From assembly GCA_965153355.1 (NCBI GenBank), contig OZ231126.1, positions 110,360,001 to 110,424,000 of the forward strand: a stretch of DNA of 64,000 bases, written 5' to 3'. This document shows, piece by piece, positions 8,618 to 21,369 of the stretch (the first letter of the stretch is position 1; every line of letters begins with the position of its first letter). Source of the stretch: Flaccisagitta enflata (Eukaryota; Chaetognatha; Sagittoidea; Aphragmophora). A model generated the notes under the pieces. It had not been told where the DNA came from. It searched no databases and saw only the letters and a list, made by a program, of their open reading frames with translations. The position numbers and the translations under genes are program-made.

Positions 8618-11600
8618 ATGGATTCCAGCCAAAACTTTCCAAAGACGACGGAAACAAACTCGGCTGCAGACATCGACGCTTTATTGATGCCACCGCCGCC
8701 TCCGCTGCAACACAAATCTTACGCAACGGCGGTGATACCGGAACAACAACAACAACAACAACGCGATAATCAATCAGAAGACTCACCATTAAGAAGACTA
8801 ATAAACAGCTACGATCCAAGGGTTCCAGCTTTCATCCAACTGGACACAAAAGAAACGTTCCCTCCATACCAATCTTCAGTCACCGAGAAAAAGGCGCCAT
8901 CTAGAAGCAATAAGAAGAAAAAAGATCAATCACAGGAGGAAGAGTCAACATTGACCGAGAAGCCGAAAGGAAGGCGTAAAACAACACCAAAGAGAATAGC
9001 ATCAACAAACAACAAACCAAACGACGCCGACTCAACATCATCACCACCAACAGACAATAGCCAACAGCCAACCGCAAATCAACAAGTCAACAATATACAA
9101 CAGGGCGTCAACATCGTGAATCAATCTTTAAATCTACAATACCCAGGACCATAACCACGCCCGCCAACAAGTCAATTGGACCAAAATTCATCGGCATCCG
9201 ACAGACCAGCAACCCTACATCATCATTCAGACAACAATCAGGAAGCATCGTCAAAGATGTCAACCAACAACACTGTTGCGCTTTCAACAACCTATCAGAG
9301 GGACATCAGTCCAATCAGCGCCGAACTTTTATCATCAGAACCCACCAATTCATCAATCGCCGCCGACATATCATCCTCCGCAGATCTTGTATCAAACGAC
9401 GCCGCAGCATCAGGCGACGCCAACACACGCAACACCGCCAAATTACGACACAGCGTCGGCGTACAACCAGACTTTTGCAAATAGCGGCGTCCATCAGTCA
9501 TAGCAAAACCTGCAATTAAAAAAGGTTCAAAACAGACAAGTCGACGCCTACCATCAACGACAACAAAAAACAAACATTATTCCTGGCTGGGGAAATCAGC
9601 CAAATCCTCCCTTCAGCCAGAATTTTGGATTCCATCCAAACACGCAACAGGGCATAAATTTCAATCAGACGCCGACTACACCCATTCCATCTGCAGTCAC
9701 TCCATTCACGGTAAACACCCATCAAGCCAACAAACCAGCGTCCAACAAAATCACCAAGACCATCAAAGCCAGTTGCAAACCACCAACCAATTGCAAACAA
9801 ACTTAACGTATTTGCAACTGGAAGCAACAAATCGCCGCCAGTAATTGGAATTGGACAGGAAAATAAAAGAGTGCGACAATCTCACCGGGATCCTCGCGGA
9901 CGCCAAATACAGACAATCACTGGACAAAAATGTCATCGACAATCAAAAACAACAACTAGAAAATCAAAGACAACAGTCGGCAGAATACCGCGAAAAGATT
10001 GAAATCACAGAACAATCTCACCATCAAGAACAATTATCCCATCAAGCGGCACTCAGGGAAATCATTCAGCTGGAAGAAGAACTAAAATCAGCAAAAGAAG
10101 AAATAAAGACGATCAAAGGAAGACAAGCGGCAGAGAAAACTCGATTGCAGCAGAATCACGACGTCCAAATCGTAAACAGCAACGAGGAATTACGCATCAA
10201 AGTCGCAGAATTGGAATCTGCGAAAAGGGACTTAGCCGAAATCAAGTCTGAAGGCCAAGAAGAATTCAAAACAAAACTGATTGAAAAAGAAACGGAACAT
10301 AAAACGGAGTTGATAAAAATCAAATCAACATACCAAGAGGCACTCAACAAGAGAGTCGAAGATTTGCGGCTGCAATACGAGGAACGCATCGAGATTCTTA
10401 AAGGCCGAATCAACACCCACGATAAACATTACGAGAATTGGATTCAACAAATTCGCGCCTTGGAATCTGAAACAGAAAAGGCCAAAGAAAATTACAAAAA
10501 AACAAATCGCAGGCTTGAAATCGGACGTGTCAACACTTCAAACTCGACAAGAGGGTTACGAACAATTGCTTGAAGTCGCCAACAGACGGTGCAAAGTTCT
10601 CACGCTTCAAGTGACATACGCTGAGAAACTCGAGGCTGAAGCAAAAACTAAAACAGAAGAATATAACAGCGAGTTAATCAAAACAAAGGCCAAATTACAC
10701 AAAGCCAGATTGGAACTGTTCACCATTCAAAGTCAAAACCGAGAACGCCCAACGACACCACAACCGGATGAAAAAGATGGAGACGGAAACTGAGGCGACA
10801 ACGACGACAACGACAACGATGACGACGAAGTCGCAAGAGCCAACACAAGAACTTATAAACCAACAATTGCCGCAAAATCATTCGGAAATGACAAGTCAGC
10901 CCCCGTCAACAACGACAGAGCAACAAACTCAACAGTCGCAGCTGTCGGCACTAGCAGCGCCATTTCATGACAACACGAACAGTTTCACAACAACAACAGC
11001 AGCAGCAACAACAACAGTTGCAACGGTGGATACAACAGTCAACGCAAGCACGGCCGTTTACATGGTGGGAGCGAATACAACAAGCGGCGCGAATGCCACC
11101 GCCAAGACTACCACCACCACCACTTCCGCCGCCACCACTTCCACCGCTGCCACCGCCGACATTAAACCCAACATTCATCTCATCGATCGTTCCACCGGAA
11201 ACACTCCGACCGAGGATTATAACGAGTCACCATCAGCATCAGTCACCAAAGGTCGGGAAACGAATCACAACAAGATGGTCGTCGACGCCATCTTGCAAGC
11301 GTCAACCACAATCGACATCCAAGCCATCAAAGACATCCTTAGACAAACCACCGACAGCAATGAATTTCCAATCACCACTGCTTACACTGGAGATAAAACA
11401 ACCTACAAGCTCGGAAGCGTCGGTTACGGAATTCTCAACGGGGCAATTACACCGACAGGAAACACTGTCAGTCCAGCCTTCACAAGAGCATGCAAAGAGC
11501 AATGGATCATCAATTGTCTCAATGGCAATGAAATCATCGGGGATATCAGAGACAGAGATGAGATCACCGAACTCATGCGTCATCACGGGATCACAATCAT

Positions 11601-13300
11601 CACTACGCAGCAAGGACGATGCATCAATGAGTGCGGACACGTCATGGTCGACGACATCACCTACAACAACGACGTCAACGGAGATCCAGATTGGCAACCT
11701 GACAACGAAGACGCAGAGACTAAATATGAAAACAACTCCACAAGCGCTGTTTTTGAATCCAAGCCAATCAAGAAAACAACAGTGGCAAGAAAATATCAAC
11801 AAAAACTGCAGCAAGATATCAGAAACAAGCAAAATAGCTCAATTGCCACAACTGCTGCAAGTCAATCTGAGCGGGTCAGTGCTAATGACTCCAAACCAGT
11901 TGGAAAAACTGAACCAATTAATGCAGAATTGCATCGTCATCACCCCCATGCCGAACAAACTGACAAACCAACAACAAAGATGCCGAAGCTGTCCTTCAAG
12001 AGAAAGAAAAATGCTGCCGGAAAGTGCGGCAAACGGAAAAAAGCGAACATCGATCCAATCAGAGAGAAGGCCATCGACCCCAACAATGAAGCAAGTGCAA
12101 CAGCAGCAGCTGCAGCAGCAGCAACCGCAGCAACTTCAGCAACTACGACAAATGCCGCACCAGACAGCGGATCTTCCATATGGTCAAAATTCAAACAATT
12201 GGGAAGCGCAAGACAAAATCCCTCAAGCAGCAACCTCGAAACCAATAATGAGGGATCAGCCTCGAAATCGCCAAAGATAGAATCAAGCAAAATGACGACG
12301 CATGGCTGGCAGACCAAATCTACAAACAAGAAGGAGAAAGGCGATGCAGCCCGAGGGCGACTGCGGGAAAGAAATATCAGCGCAACTGATAAAATGCAAA
12401 GACTTGACCAATGATTTGAGCAACGACATAACACACTATAGCAGAGTCGCAAATTCAATAAGCAACATAGAAAAACGAATAAACAAATTGGACGACGTAT
12501 TGCAGGAGGCGACTCAAAACATTGTAAATATTTCACGTCCTTCACAAAACTTCATGATGTCAATAGCGAGGCAGATGCTGGACAGGCAGCCAGTTCCTAA
12601 GGCGGAAAACAGATATCAGCCTCTCTGGCGCAACAACGAGCTGGTTTCAGTAATCATCAGGTGAGCTAATGCAGTGCCTGCGAAATAATCAAATACAGAC
12701 AAACAGCCATAAAACAATAATGATAATCATGATATCGAACAGTTAATGCCAGTCATCGTGACAAGCTGCAGACTACGCCAAACAGGACAGATGAAAACTG
12801 GAGGAATGTCGAGCCATTCGACCAATGATTAACAGAGCAGCAAATTAACATAGACACGCAATGATGGTGGGGTCGGCATGACTTGAGTACAGCATGCTGA
12901 CTACACAATTAGCCAAGCAGAAAGACATATCGCGTCATGAATGATCGGCAGAAGATGCTTTCTGCAGAAAATGGCGCAAACATGTCACCGCATTGCAGCA
13001 CACAGCATTTGAACAGCTTACCCAAAGACATCTTCACATGTTTTAAGAAACACGCTGACTCATTTTTCATCGAATTATAGTCACAACCACATTGAAGCAC
13101 ATGCTTTAACAATGGGAATACTATCTGAAAATATCTTTTGGTAGTTAAATCCATACATGATCTCAGACACCCATGCATCACTGTTGGTAACGTCTTGAAG
13201 AAAGTCGCATACAAATCATTGATGGGGAATATAAAATAGTAATTAAGAAGAATATGAAGAGCTTCACATACACGGGTCAGAAATGGTTCCTTGATTATGT
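8618..13300 (+). pseudogene. Giant Q/N/P-rich coiled-coil protein gene, copy 1 (frameshifted, 3' part degraded)
   Basis: The frame starts MDSSQNFPKTTETN at 8618 and can be followed for about 4 kb in shifting frames. It shows a Lys/Arg-rich segment (8891-9010), an N/Q/P/Y-rich stretch (9160-9830), a long heptad coiled coil (9845-10760) ending in an acidic tail, a poly-Gln and Pro-rich linker (about 10985-11155), a compact globular-looking domain with balanced composition (11158-11720), a basic region (11950-12060) and helical sequence to 12560. In-frame stops at 9152, 9501, 9842 and 10791 occur in both arms. Lesions private to this copy are a 16-nt loss near 9708, a 1-nt loss near 11152, a 1-nt loss near 12250 and a 1-nt gain near 12411. 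From 12560 onward it matches the right arm only poorly. No family is recognised. Confidence 0.65.
12560..13281 (+). other. Strongly diverged segment next to the palindrome centre
   Basis: This aligns collinearly with the complement of 13366-14270, as seen at anchors such as GTCGCATACAAATCATTGATG. It is about 180 bp shorter and differs at roughly a quarter of positions or more, although sequence on both sides matches at about 98%. It looks like many small indels and substitutions with no single rearrangement. Confidence 0.75.
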
Positions 13301-16300
13301 GGCAAAAGGAGAACGTTGCAAAAGATTGATTTCTCTGATTTTTGCCACATAATCAAGGAACCATTGTTGCATTGTGAGTATTTGAATGCTCATGTTGTCA
13401 ATTCTTCTTAGTTGTATTTTGCATATTCCCATCAATGATTTGTATGCGACTCTTAGGGCGTTGTATTCTCTTGTGAGTGATTCATGAATTGTCACAAGGT
13501 CATTGACGTTGTATGGGATTCTTGTGTTCCCAAAGGTGTTTTCAGGATAGGTGACATTGTTAAAGCATGGTAGCTCAATGTGAGTTTGGCTGATGATTCG
13601 ATGAAAAGTGGAGTCGCGTGACAATTCGTTTGTATTGAATAATCTTTGGGTCGCTTGTTCAAATCTTGTTGATGCTGCCAATGCGGTTGACAGTAATGCA
13701 ACGCCACATTTTTCTGCCAATATTCTGCCGATCTCTACGAATTCCATGACGCGGTGTGTTGGTCTTTCTGCTTGGCTTAATTTGATGCTTAATTCGGCTG
13801 TCGCTTGCAGTCGCCTCACGTCGTCGCCCGATGCTGTGACCTTTTCCATCATTGCGTTGACGATGTCCATGTTAATTTGCATCTGTTGTATCAGTTGGTC
13901 GAATGTCTGTTCATGCGGCAGACATTTTTCCAGTTTTTCATCTGAAATCGCCTTTTTCAGATTGCCCATTGTTCTTCCAATAGTCTGCAGCAAGTATTCG
14001 AATGCATTTGTCATTTCTTTGACTATTTGACGCATTAGTTTGTTCGATACCATTGAGTTTATCGATATGTTGAACATGGCTGTTTGAGCTTCATGGTGGT
14101 TGAAACCTGTCGTTGCATTGTCACTGATGAGTTCTTCGATGATATCAGCTGATTCCGCCAGAAGGGAAGTGATGCGTGCTTGAACCTCTGGATCCACGAT
14201 ATTTCCCTTTTTCTTGATTAGAGCCGCTTCATTCCAACATCTTTTTGCCTCCGCCAATTTTGACATCATGAAGTTTTGTGAAGGACGTGAAATATTTACA
14301 ATGTTTTGAGTCGCCTCTTGTAACACGTTGTCCAATTTGTTAATTCTTTTTTCTATGTTGCTAATTGAATTTGCTACTCTGCTGTAGTGTGTTACGTCGT
14401 TGCTCAAATCTTGGTCAAGTCTTTGCATTTTATCAGTTTCGCTGATATTTCTTTCCCGCAGTCGCCCTTGGGCTGCGTCGCCTTTCTCCTTCTTGTTTGT
14501 AGATTTGGTCTGCCAGCCATGCGTCGTAATTTTGCTTGATTCTATCTTTGGCAATTTCAAGGCTGATTCCTTCATTATTGGTTTCGAGGTTGCTGCATGA
14601 AGGATTTTGTCTTGCGCTTCCCAATTGTTTGAATTTTGACCATATGGAAGATCCGCTGTCTGGTGCGGCATTTGTCGTAGTTGCTGAAGTTGCTGCGGTT
14701 GCTGCTGCTGCAGCTGCTGCTGTTGCACTTGCTTCATTGTTGGGGTCGATGGCCTTCTCTGTTGTTGGATCGATGTTTGCTTGTTTCCGTTTGCCGCACT
14801 TTCCAGCAGCATTTTTCTTTCTCTTGAAGGACAGCTTCAGCATCTTTGTAGTTGGTTTATCAGTTTGTTCGGCATGGGGGTGATGCCGATGCAATTCTGC
14901 ATCAGTTGGTTCAGTTTTTCCAACTGGTTTGGAGTCATTAGCACTGACCCACTCAGATTGACTTGCAGCAGTTGTGGCGATTGAGTTATTTTGCATGTTT
15001 CTGATATCTTGCTGCAGTTTTTGTTGATATTTTCTTGCCACTGTTGTTTTCTTGATTGGCTTGGATTCAAAAACAGCGCTTGTGGAGTTGTTTTCATATT
15101 TAGTCTCTGCGTCTTCGTTGTCAGGTTGCCAATCTGGATCTCCGTTGACGTCGTTGTTGTAGGTGATGTCGTCGACCATGACGTGTCCGCACTCATTGAT
15201 GCATCGTCCTTGCTGCGTAGTGATGATTGTGATCCCGTGATGACGCATGAGTTCGGTGATCTCATCTCTGTCTCTGATATCCCCGATGATTTCATTGCCA
15301 TTGAGACAATTGATGATCCATTGCTCTTTGCATGCTCTTGTGAAGGCTGGACTGACAGTGTTTCCTGTCGGTGTAATTGCCCTGTTGAGAATCCCGTAAC
15401 CGACGCTTCCGAGCTTGTAGGTTGTTTTATCTCCAGTGTAAGCAGTGGTGATTGGAAATTCATTGCTGTCGGTGGTTTGTCTAAGGATGTCTTTGATGGC
15501 TTTGATGTCGATTGTGGTTGACGCTTGCAAGATGGCGTCGACGACCATCTTGTTGTGATTCGTTTCCCGACCTTTGGTGACTGATGCTGATGGTGACTCG
15601 TTATAATCCTCGGTCGGAGTGTTTCCGGTGGAACGATCGATGAGATGAATGTTGGGTTTAATGTCGGCGGGTGGCAGCGGTGGAAGTGGTGGTGGCGGAA
15701 GTGGTGGTGGTGGTAGTCTTGGCGGTGGCATTCGCGCCGCTTGTTGTATTCGCTCCCACCATGTAAACGGCCGTGCTTGCGTTGACTGTTGTATCCACCG
15801 TTGCAACTGTTGTTGTTGCTGCTGCTGTTGTTGTTGTGAAACTGTTCGTGTTGTCATGAAATGGCGCTGCTAGTGCCGACAGCTGCGACTGTTGAGTTTG
15901 TTGCTCTGTCGTTGTTGACGGGGGCTGACTTGTCATTTCCGAATGATTTTGCGGCAATTGTTGGTTTATAAGTTCTTGTGTTGGCTCTTGCGACTTCGTC
16001 GTCATCGTTGTCGTTGTCGTCGTTGTCGCCTCAGTTTCCGTCTCCATCTTTTTCATCCGGTTGTGGTGTCGTTGGGCGTTCTCGGTTTTGACTTTGAATG
16101 GTGAACAGTTCCAATCTGGCTTTGTGTAATTTGGCCTTTGTTTTGATTAACTCGCTGTTATATTCTTCTGTTTTAGTTTTTGCTTCAGCCTCGAGTTTCT
16201 CAGCGTATGTCACTTGAAGCGTGAGAACTTTGCACCGTCTGTTGGCGACTTCAAGCAATTGTTCGTAACCCTCTTGTCGAGTTTGAAGTGTTGACACGTC

Positions 16301-18288
16301 CGATTTCAAGCCTGCGATTTGTTTTTTTGTAATTTTCTTTGGCCTTTTCTGTTTCAGATTCCAAGGCGCGAATTTGTTGAATCCAGTTCTTGTAATGTTT
16401 ATCGTGGGTGTTGATTCGGCCTTTAAGGATCTCGATGCGTTCCTCGTATTGCAGTCGCAAATCTTTGACTCTCTTGTTGAGTGCCTCTTGGTATGTTGAT
16501 TTGATGTATGTTGATTTGATTTTTATCAACTCCGTTTTATGTTCCGTTTCTTTTTCAATCAGTTTTGTTTTGAATTCTTCTTGGCCTTCAGACTTGATTT
16601 CGGCTAAGTCCCTTTTCGCAGATTCCAATTCTGCGACTTTGATGTTTGATGCGTAATTCCTCGTTGCTGTTTACGATTTGGACGTCGTGATTCTGCTGCA
16701 ATCGAGTTTTCTCTGCCGCTTGTCTTCCTTTGATCGTCTTTATTTCTTCTTTTGCTGATTTTAGTTCTTCTTCCAGCTGAATGATTTCCCTGAGTGCCGC
16801 TTGATGGGATAATTGTTCTTGATGGTGAGATTGTTCTGTGATTTCAATCTTTTCGCGGTATTCTGCCGACTGTTGTCTTTGATTTTCTAGTTGTTGTTTT
16901 TGATTGTCGATGACATTTTTGTCCAGTGATTGTCTGTATTTGGCGTCCGCGAGGATCCCGGTGAGATTGTCGCACTCTTTTATTTTCCTGTCCAATTCCA
17001 ATTACTGGCGGCGATTTGTTGCTTCCAGTTGCAAATACGTTAAGTTTGTTTGCAATTGGTTGGTGGTTTGCAACTGGCTTTGATGGTCTTGGTGATTTTG
17101 TTGGACGCTGGTTTGTTGGCTTGATGGGTGTTTACCGTATGGGGTGTTGACCGCGAATGGAGTGACCGCAGATGGAATGGGTGTAGTCGGCGTCTGATTG
17201 AAATTTATGCCCTGTTGCGTGTTTGGATGGAATCCAAAATTCTGGCTGAAGGGAGGATTTGGCTGATTTCCCCAGCCAGGAATAATGTTTGTTTTTTGTT
17301 GTCGTTGATGGTAGGCGTCGACTTGTCTGTTTTGAACCTTTTTTAATTGCAGGTTTTGCTATGACTGATGGACGCCGCTATTTGCAAAAGTCTGGTTGTA
17401 CGCCGACGCTGTGTCGTAATTTGGCGGTGTTGCGTGTGTTGGCGTCGCCTGATGCTGCGGCGTCGTTTGATACAAGATCTGCGGAGGATGATATGTCGGC
17501 GGCGATTGATGAATTGGTGGGTTCTGATGATAAAAGTTCGGCGCTGATTGGACTGATGTCCCTCTGATAGGTTGTTGAAAGCGCAACAGTGTTGTTGGTT
17601 GACATCTTTGACGATGCTTCCTGATTGTTGTCTGAATGATGATGTAGGGTTGCTGGTCTGTCGGATGCCGATGAATTTTGGTCCAATTGACTTGTTGGCG
17701 GGCGTGGTTATGGTCCTGGGTATTGTAGATTTAAAGATTGATTCACGATGTTGACGCCCTGTTGTATATTGTTGACTTGTTGATTTGCGGTTGGCTGTTG
17801 GCTATTGTCTGTTGGTGGTGATGATGTTGAGTCGGCGTCGCTTGGTTTGTTGTTTGTTGATGCTATTTTGTTGATGCTATTCTCTTTGGTGTTGTTTTAC
17901 GCCTTCCTTTCGGCTTCTCGGTCAATGTTGACTCTTCCTCCTGTGATTGATCTTTTTTCTTCTTATTGCTTCTAGATGGCGCCTTCTTATTGTTTCTAGA
18001 TGGCGCCTTTTTCTCGGTGATTGAAGATTGGTATGGAGGGAACGTTTCTTCTGTGTCCAGTTGGATGAAAGCTGGAACCCTTGGATCGTAGCTGTTTATT
18101 AGTCTTCTTAATGGTGAGTCTTCTGATTGATTATCGCGTTGTTGTTGTTGTTGTTGTTGTTGTTCTGGTATCACCGCCGTTGCGTAAGATTTGTGTTGCA
18201 GCGGAGGCGGCGGTGGCATCAATAAAGCGTCGATGTCTGCAGCCGAGTTTGTTTCCGTCGTCTTTGGAAAGTTTTGGCTGGAATCCAT
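13295..18288 (-). pseudogene. Giant Q/N/P-rich coiled-coil protein gene, copy 2 (better preserved)
   Basis: It starts at the ATG at 18288. The proline linker joins the globular domain without a shift here (15857-14433 is one open frame). The C-terminal helical region, missing from copy 1, is open from about 14500 to 13295 and ends in FLDYVAKIREINLLQ before running through the palindrome centre. Lesions are a 14-bp tandem duplication at 17853-17880, a 7-bp one at 16638-16651, a 1-nt gain in a 7-A run and an extra G near 14490, plus the shared stops. In-frame 24-bp (17960-18007) and 15-bp (16491-16520) duplications are also present. The undamaged product would exceed 1,600 residues and look like a cytoskeletal or scaffold-type coiled coil, which is inference only. 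It could also be two adjacent genes. Confidence 0.65.
13308..13339. other. Palindrome centre spacer
   Basis: A 32-bp non-palindromic spacer lies between perfect 26-bp inverted arms (13282-13307 and 13340-13365). The reading frame of the right-arm gene crosses the spacer and stops at 13295 inside the left arm. The natural carboxyl end of that gene has therefore been lost at the fold-back point. Confidence 0.85.
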
Positions 18289-18357
18289 CACGCCATTTGA
18301 TTGACTTTGAATTGTTTTTCCTCTTTGTTTTCATTCAATTTTGCTACTTGCGATTGT

Positions 18358-18363
18358 TTTATA
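18358..18363 (-). promoter_or_regulatory. TATA box of the coiled-coil gene, copy 2
   Basis: TATAAA on the minus strand, 70 bp upstream of the ATG at 18288, mirroring 8543-8548. Confidence 0.45.
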
Positions 18364-18484
18364 CTCGAAAGTGCCAATTGATTGTTTTTGTATAGATGCA
18401 ATATTTTTACTCGATTTTGACTTAAAGCCAATTTCAGAATTTTGGTTAGTAGTAATATTTATTTTCTTACAGAGCTACTGACCG

Positions 18485-20555
18485 CACAGAGCGCCGTGAT
18501 GGGAAATAAGTAATGGACACTACTATTTAAAACCTAATACAATAGTGCTGTTTTCCACATCTACTAACCCTGTTTGGTTCATATCTGCAAAACAAATCAT
18601 TTCGAAATTGTGCTTAGTATATAAATAATGATAAAAACATTATGTAAAATACATAGAAAATATAGAGATTCACAAAAGTTTACCGGTTTTCTAGAGTTGC
18701 GCGTTTTGCGCATTGGCGGTAGTTCCTAATCCTCCGTAGTCGGAATGCGGAGCTAGATCTAATGCGCGCAATTGCGCTTTTGAGTTTAAGCTGAGAACGA
18801 GCTTGATTTCTTTTTACCCAATCATACAAATTAGCCTAAGAGATATTTGTTATTTCCTTTATTTATCAAGTATTTTTTTTCCCAAGCATGAACTGATGTC
18901 ATTGGGTGAGCATAAATGCAATTAGAGCGCGCCTTTTCAAAGCTGATAGTGATTAGAGAGAAATTTCGCATCCTTTTCAGCCTTAAATATGGAAGGATCA
19001 CTCATATGGAATTTAGCTTTGGGTTTTCCTGGAATTTCCTTGGGTTAATTGAGTTATCCTACAGTACTTGTTTTAGACTTGTCTTAAAGTTGGCAATGAG
19101 GAGTCCTTATATTGTCCTTGTGATGTCCTTGTGATGTCCTAGAAATGTCCTAGATTTGTCCTAGAGTTGTCCTCAAGTTGTCTTAAAATTGTCCTAAAGT
19201 TGTCCAAAAGTTGTTCTATAACTCTCTCAGAGTTGTACTAGAGTTGTTTTTGTTATCCTAGAGTTGTCCTAGTTCTCTTAGGAATGTCCAAGGAGTTGTC
19301 CTAAAGTTGTCAGAATTGTACCTCAGTTTTTTTTAGTTGTCCTAGAGGCAGCCTTATTCGTTCAGGGGTTGTCCTAGAATTGTCCAAGAATTGTCTTAAA
19401 GTTATCTTCAAGTTGTCCAAGAGTTGTTCTGATGCCGTGCAACTTGCCCTATAGTATTCCTATAGTTTTTCTAAAAATGTTCCAATGGTTTTTGCATTGG
19501 CTGAGTTGTCCTGAAGTAGGTAGGTACCACGGTAGTTTACATGTTTTGCTTAGGTTATCAAGCATTTCTAAGGTTGTCCTTGAGTTTGGATGGTGGCTGG
19601 CTGCCCCTAATCACCCATCCCCCACAATATTGTGACCCCGCATCACTTATTTAGTATTTCTACTCCTATGCAAAGAAATTTGCATAAGGCAGTTTGAAGT
19701 GTTTTCAAGAAAAAGGATACCAGTTCTGCCTGCATTACTATGGAAAACAAAAGTAAGCAATACCACTATTGTAACTTTAGCAAATATTTTTTTTGACAAC
19801 CCATGTAATTCTTTTGATAATGATTTTGTCATTCTTTTTGCCATGAAGAGAGGAAATAGAATTCTTTTATGGAAATGAACAAAAAAAAACTGAAATTGGA
19901 GGTGGGTTGGGTATTTGGCACATAAACACTTAGGAGGATTTGGTGGTCTGTGTAGGTGGCTTGAGTGGGACAGTGTCGTTAGGGCTTATTTCCATCAGGT
20001 GATTGGGTGGTCTGTGTAGGTGGTTTGAGCGGGGATAAAGTGTCGTTAGGGGCTTATTTCATCAGGGTGGGATTTGGTGGTCTGTGTAGGTGGCTTGGAG
20101 CGATAAAGGTTGGTTAGGGGCTTATTTCCCATCAGGGTGGGATTGGGTATTCCTGTAGGTGATGAGCGGACAGCGGTCGTTGGGCTTATTTCCCATCAGG
20201 TGGGATTTGGTGGTCTGTGTAGGTGGCTTGAGGGATAGAGTGTTTAGGGGCTTATTTCCTCTGATCAGGGTGGGATTGGGTGGTCTGTGTAGGTGGCTTG
20301 AGCAGGATAAAGTGTCTTTAGGGCTTATTTCCATCAGGGTGATTTGGTGGTCTGTGTAGGTTTGGAGCGGATAAAGGTCGTTAGGGGCTTATTTCCCATC
20401 AGGTGGTCGGTGGTTCGTAGGTGGCTTGAGCGACAAAGTACGTTAGGGGCTTATTTCCCATCAGGGGTGGGACGGTGGTCTGTGTAGGTGGCTTGAGCGG
20501 GATAAAGTGTCGTTAGGGGCTTATTTCCCATCAGGGTGGGATTTGGTGGTCTGTG
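18485..20555. mobile_element. Non-autonomous DNA transposon with unequal RSS-like ends, copy 2
   Basis: A 2071-bp mirror copy flanked by GACCG at 18480-18484 and 20556-20560. The ends read CACAGAGCGCCGTGATGGGA at 18485 and, on the other strand, CACAGACCACCAAATC at 20555. No transposase is encoded. Most of the 36-bp length difference from copy 1 lies in the noisy 71-bp array. Confidence 0.8.
19936..20555. repeat. 71-bp tandem array at the transposon end, copy 2 (noisy)
   Basis: About nine units by count of the GGTGGTCTGTG and CTTATTTCC landmarks, but with many 1-5-nt dropouts (for example GGGCTTATTTCCATCAGG for GGGGCTTATTTCCCATCAGG). The left-arm array is clean, so this noise arose only in this copy or in its assembly. 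Confidence 0.8.
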
Positions 20556-20812
20556 GACCGGTATGACGTCATCACAATTTCTAGCCATGATACCAAGGGT
20601 TTGTACTTTTAGCTCTTTTATTTCTATAGTAACTTCTAATAGAAGTGCTAGATGTAATGGTAAAGCTATGCTGATGGTCAGTTTTTGAGCCTAGATTCTG
20701 GCCACTTTGGCCACTTATATGATAAAGTATTAGTACTAAGCATACTTTATACTCTATACTTTAGGTTAACATGAATGAATAACCATTAGAAAGAAAGAAA
20801 GGAAGAAAGAAA

Positions 20813-20845
<33 letters not shown>

Positions 20846-20895
20846 AATGATGACCATCAAAATACTGTAAGATAATAAGTATCACTACTACTGTC

Positions 20896-21170
20896 GCCAA
20901 AATCATAGCCTGTACTTAGTTCTTGTACCTTTAGAGATTTGCTTTCGGCTGCCAAAATCATAGCTTGTACTTAGTTCTTGTACCTTCTGAGATCTAGCTT
21001 TGCCTGCCAAAATCATAGCCTGTACCTAGTTCTTGTACCTTCTGAGATCTAGCTTTGCCTGCCAAAATCATAGCCTGTACCTAGTTCTTCTACTTTCTGA
21101 GTTGAGCATCCTTGCCTGCCAAATCATAGCCTGTACCTAGTTCTTCTACTTTCTGAGTTGAGCATCCTTA
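20896..21170 (+). repeat. 55-bp tandem repeat, copy 2
   Basis: Same units as 5762-5975, with one additional unit ending GAGTTGAGCATCCTT that is absent from copies 1 and 3. Confidence 0.85.
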
Positions 21171-21369
21171 TTTCAGATATATAGTAGAAGCACAAGGTAT
21201 GGCAAGGGAAAAGCGAGAGAGAAAGAGAAAGAAAGAACGAAAGATAGAAAGAAAGAAAGGAAGACAGAAAGAAAGATAGCAAGATTTGAGCTGGCAAAAT
21301 GATGCCGAATACCCAGTGCTTTTCCCTTCTTTTGAGATTCGAGTTTGAGATGTAAGTTTTCAATAAACG

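Larger units (their letters stand above)
1..13307 (+). repeat. Left arm of giant palindrome (copy 1)
   Basis: The first bases of the window are the reverse complement of 26930-26942. The correspondence runs inward to 13282-13307, which pairs perfectly over 26 bp with 13340-13365. Genes, introns, microsatellites and a transposon all recur in mirror order. Most of the arm looks about 97-99% identical by eye, but 12560-13281 is much more diverged. The arm may continue beyond the window start. It could be a genuine inverted duplication or a fold-back assembly artefact; the third, independent copy at 58657-64000 shows that at least the outer block is a real multicopy sequence. Confidence 0.93.

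Noticed and set aside
10490-10510. Canonical -1 ribosomal frameshift at A AAA AAC
   Set aside because: The downstream coiled-coil frame requires +1, not -1, so the heptamer cannot explain it.
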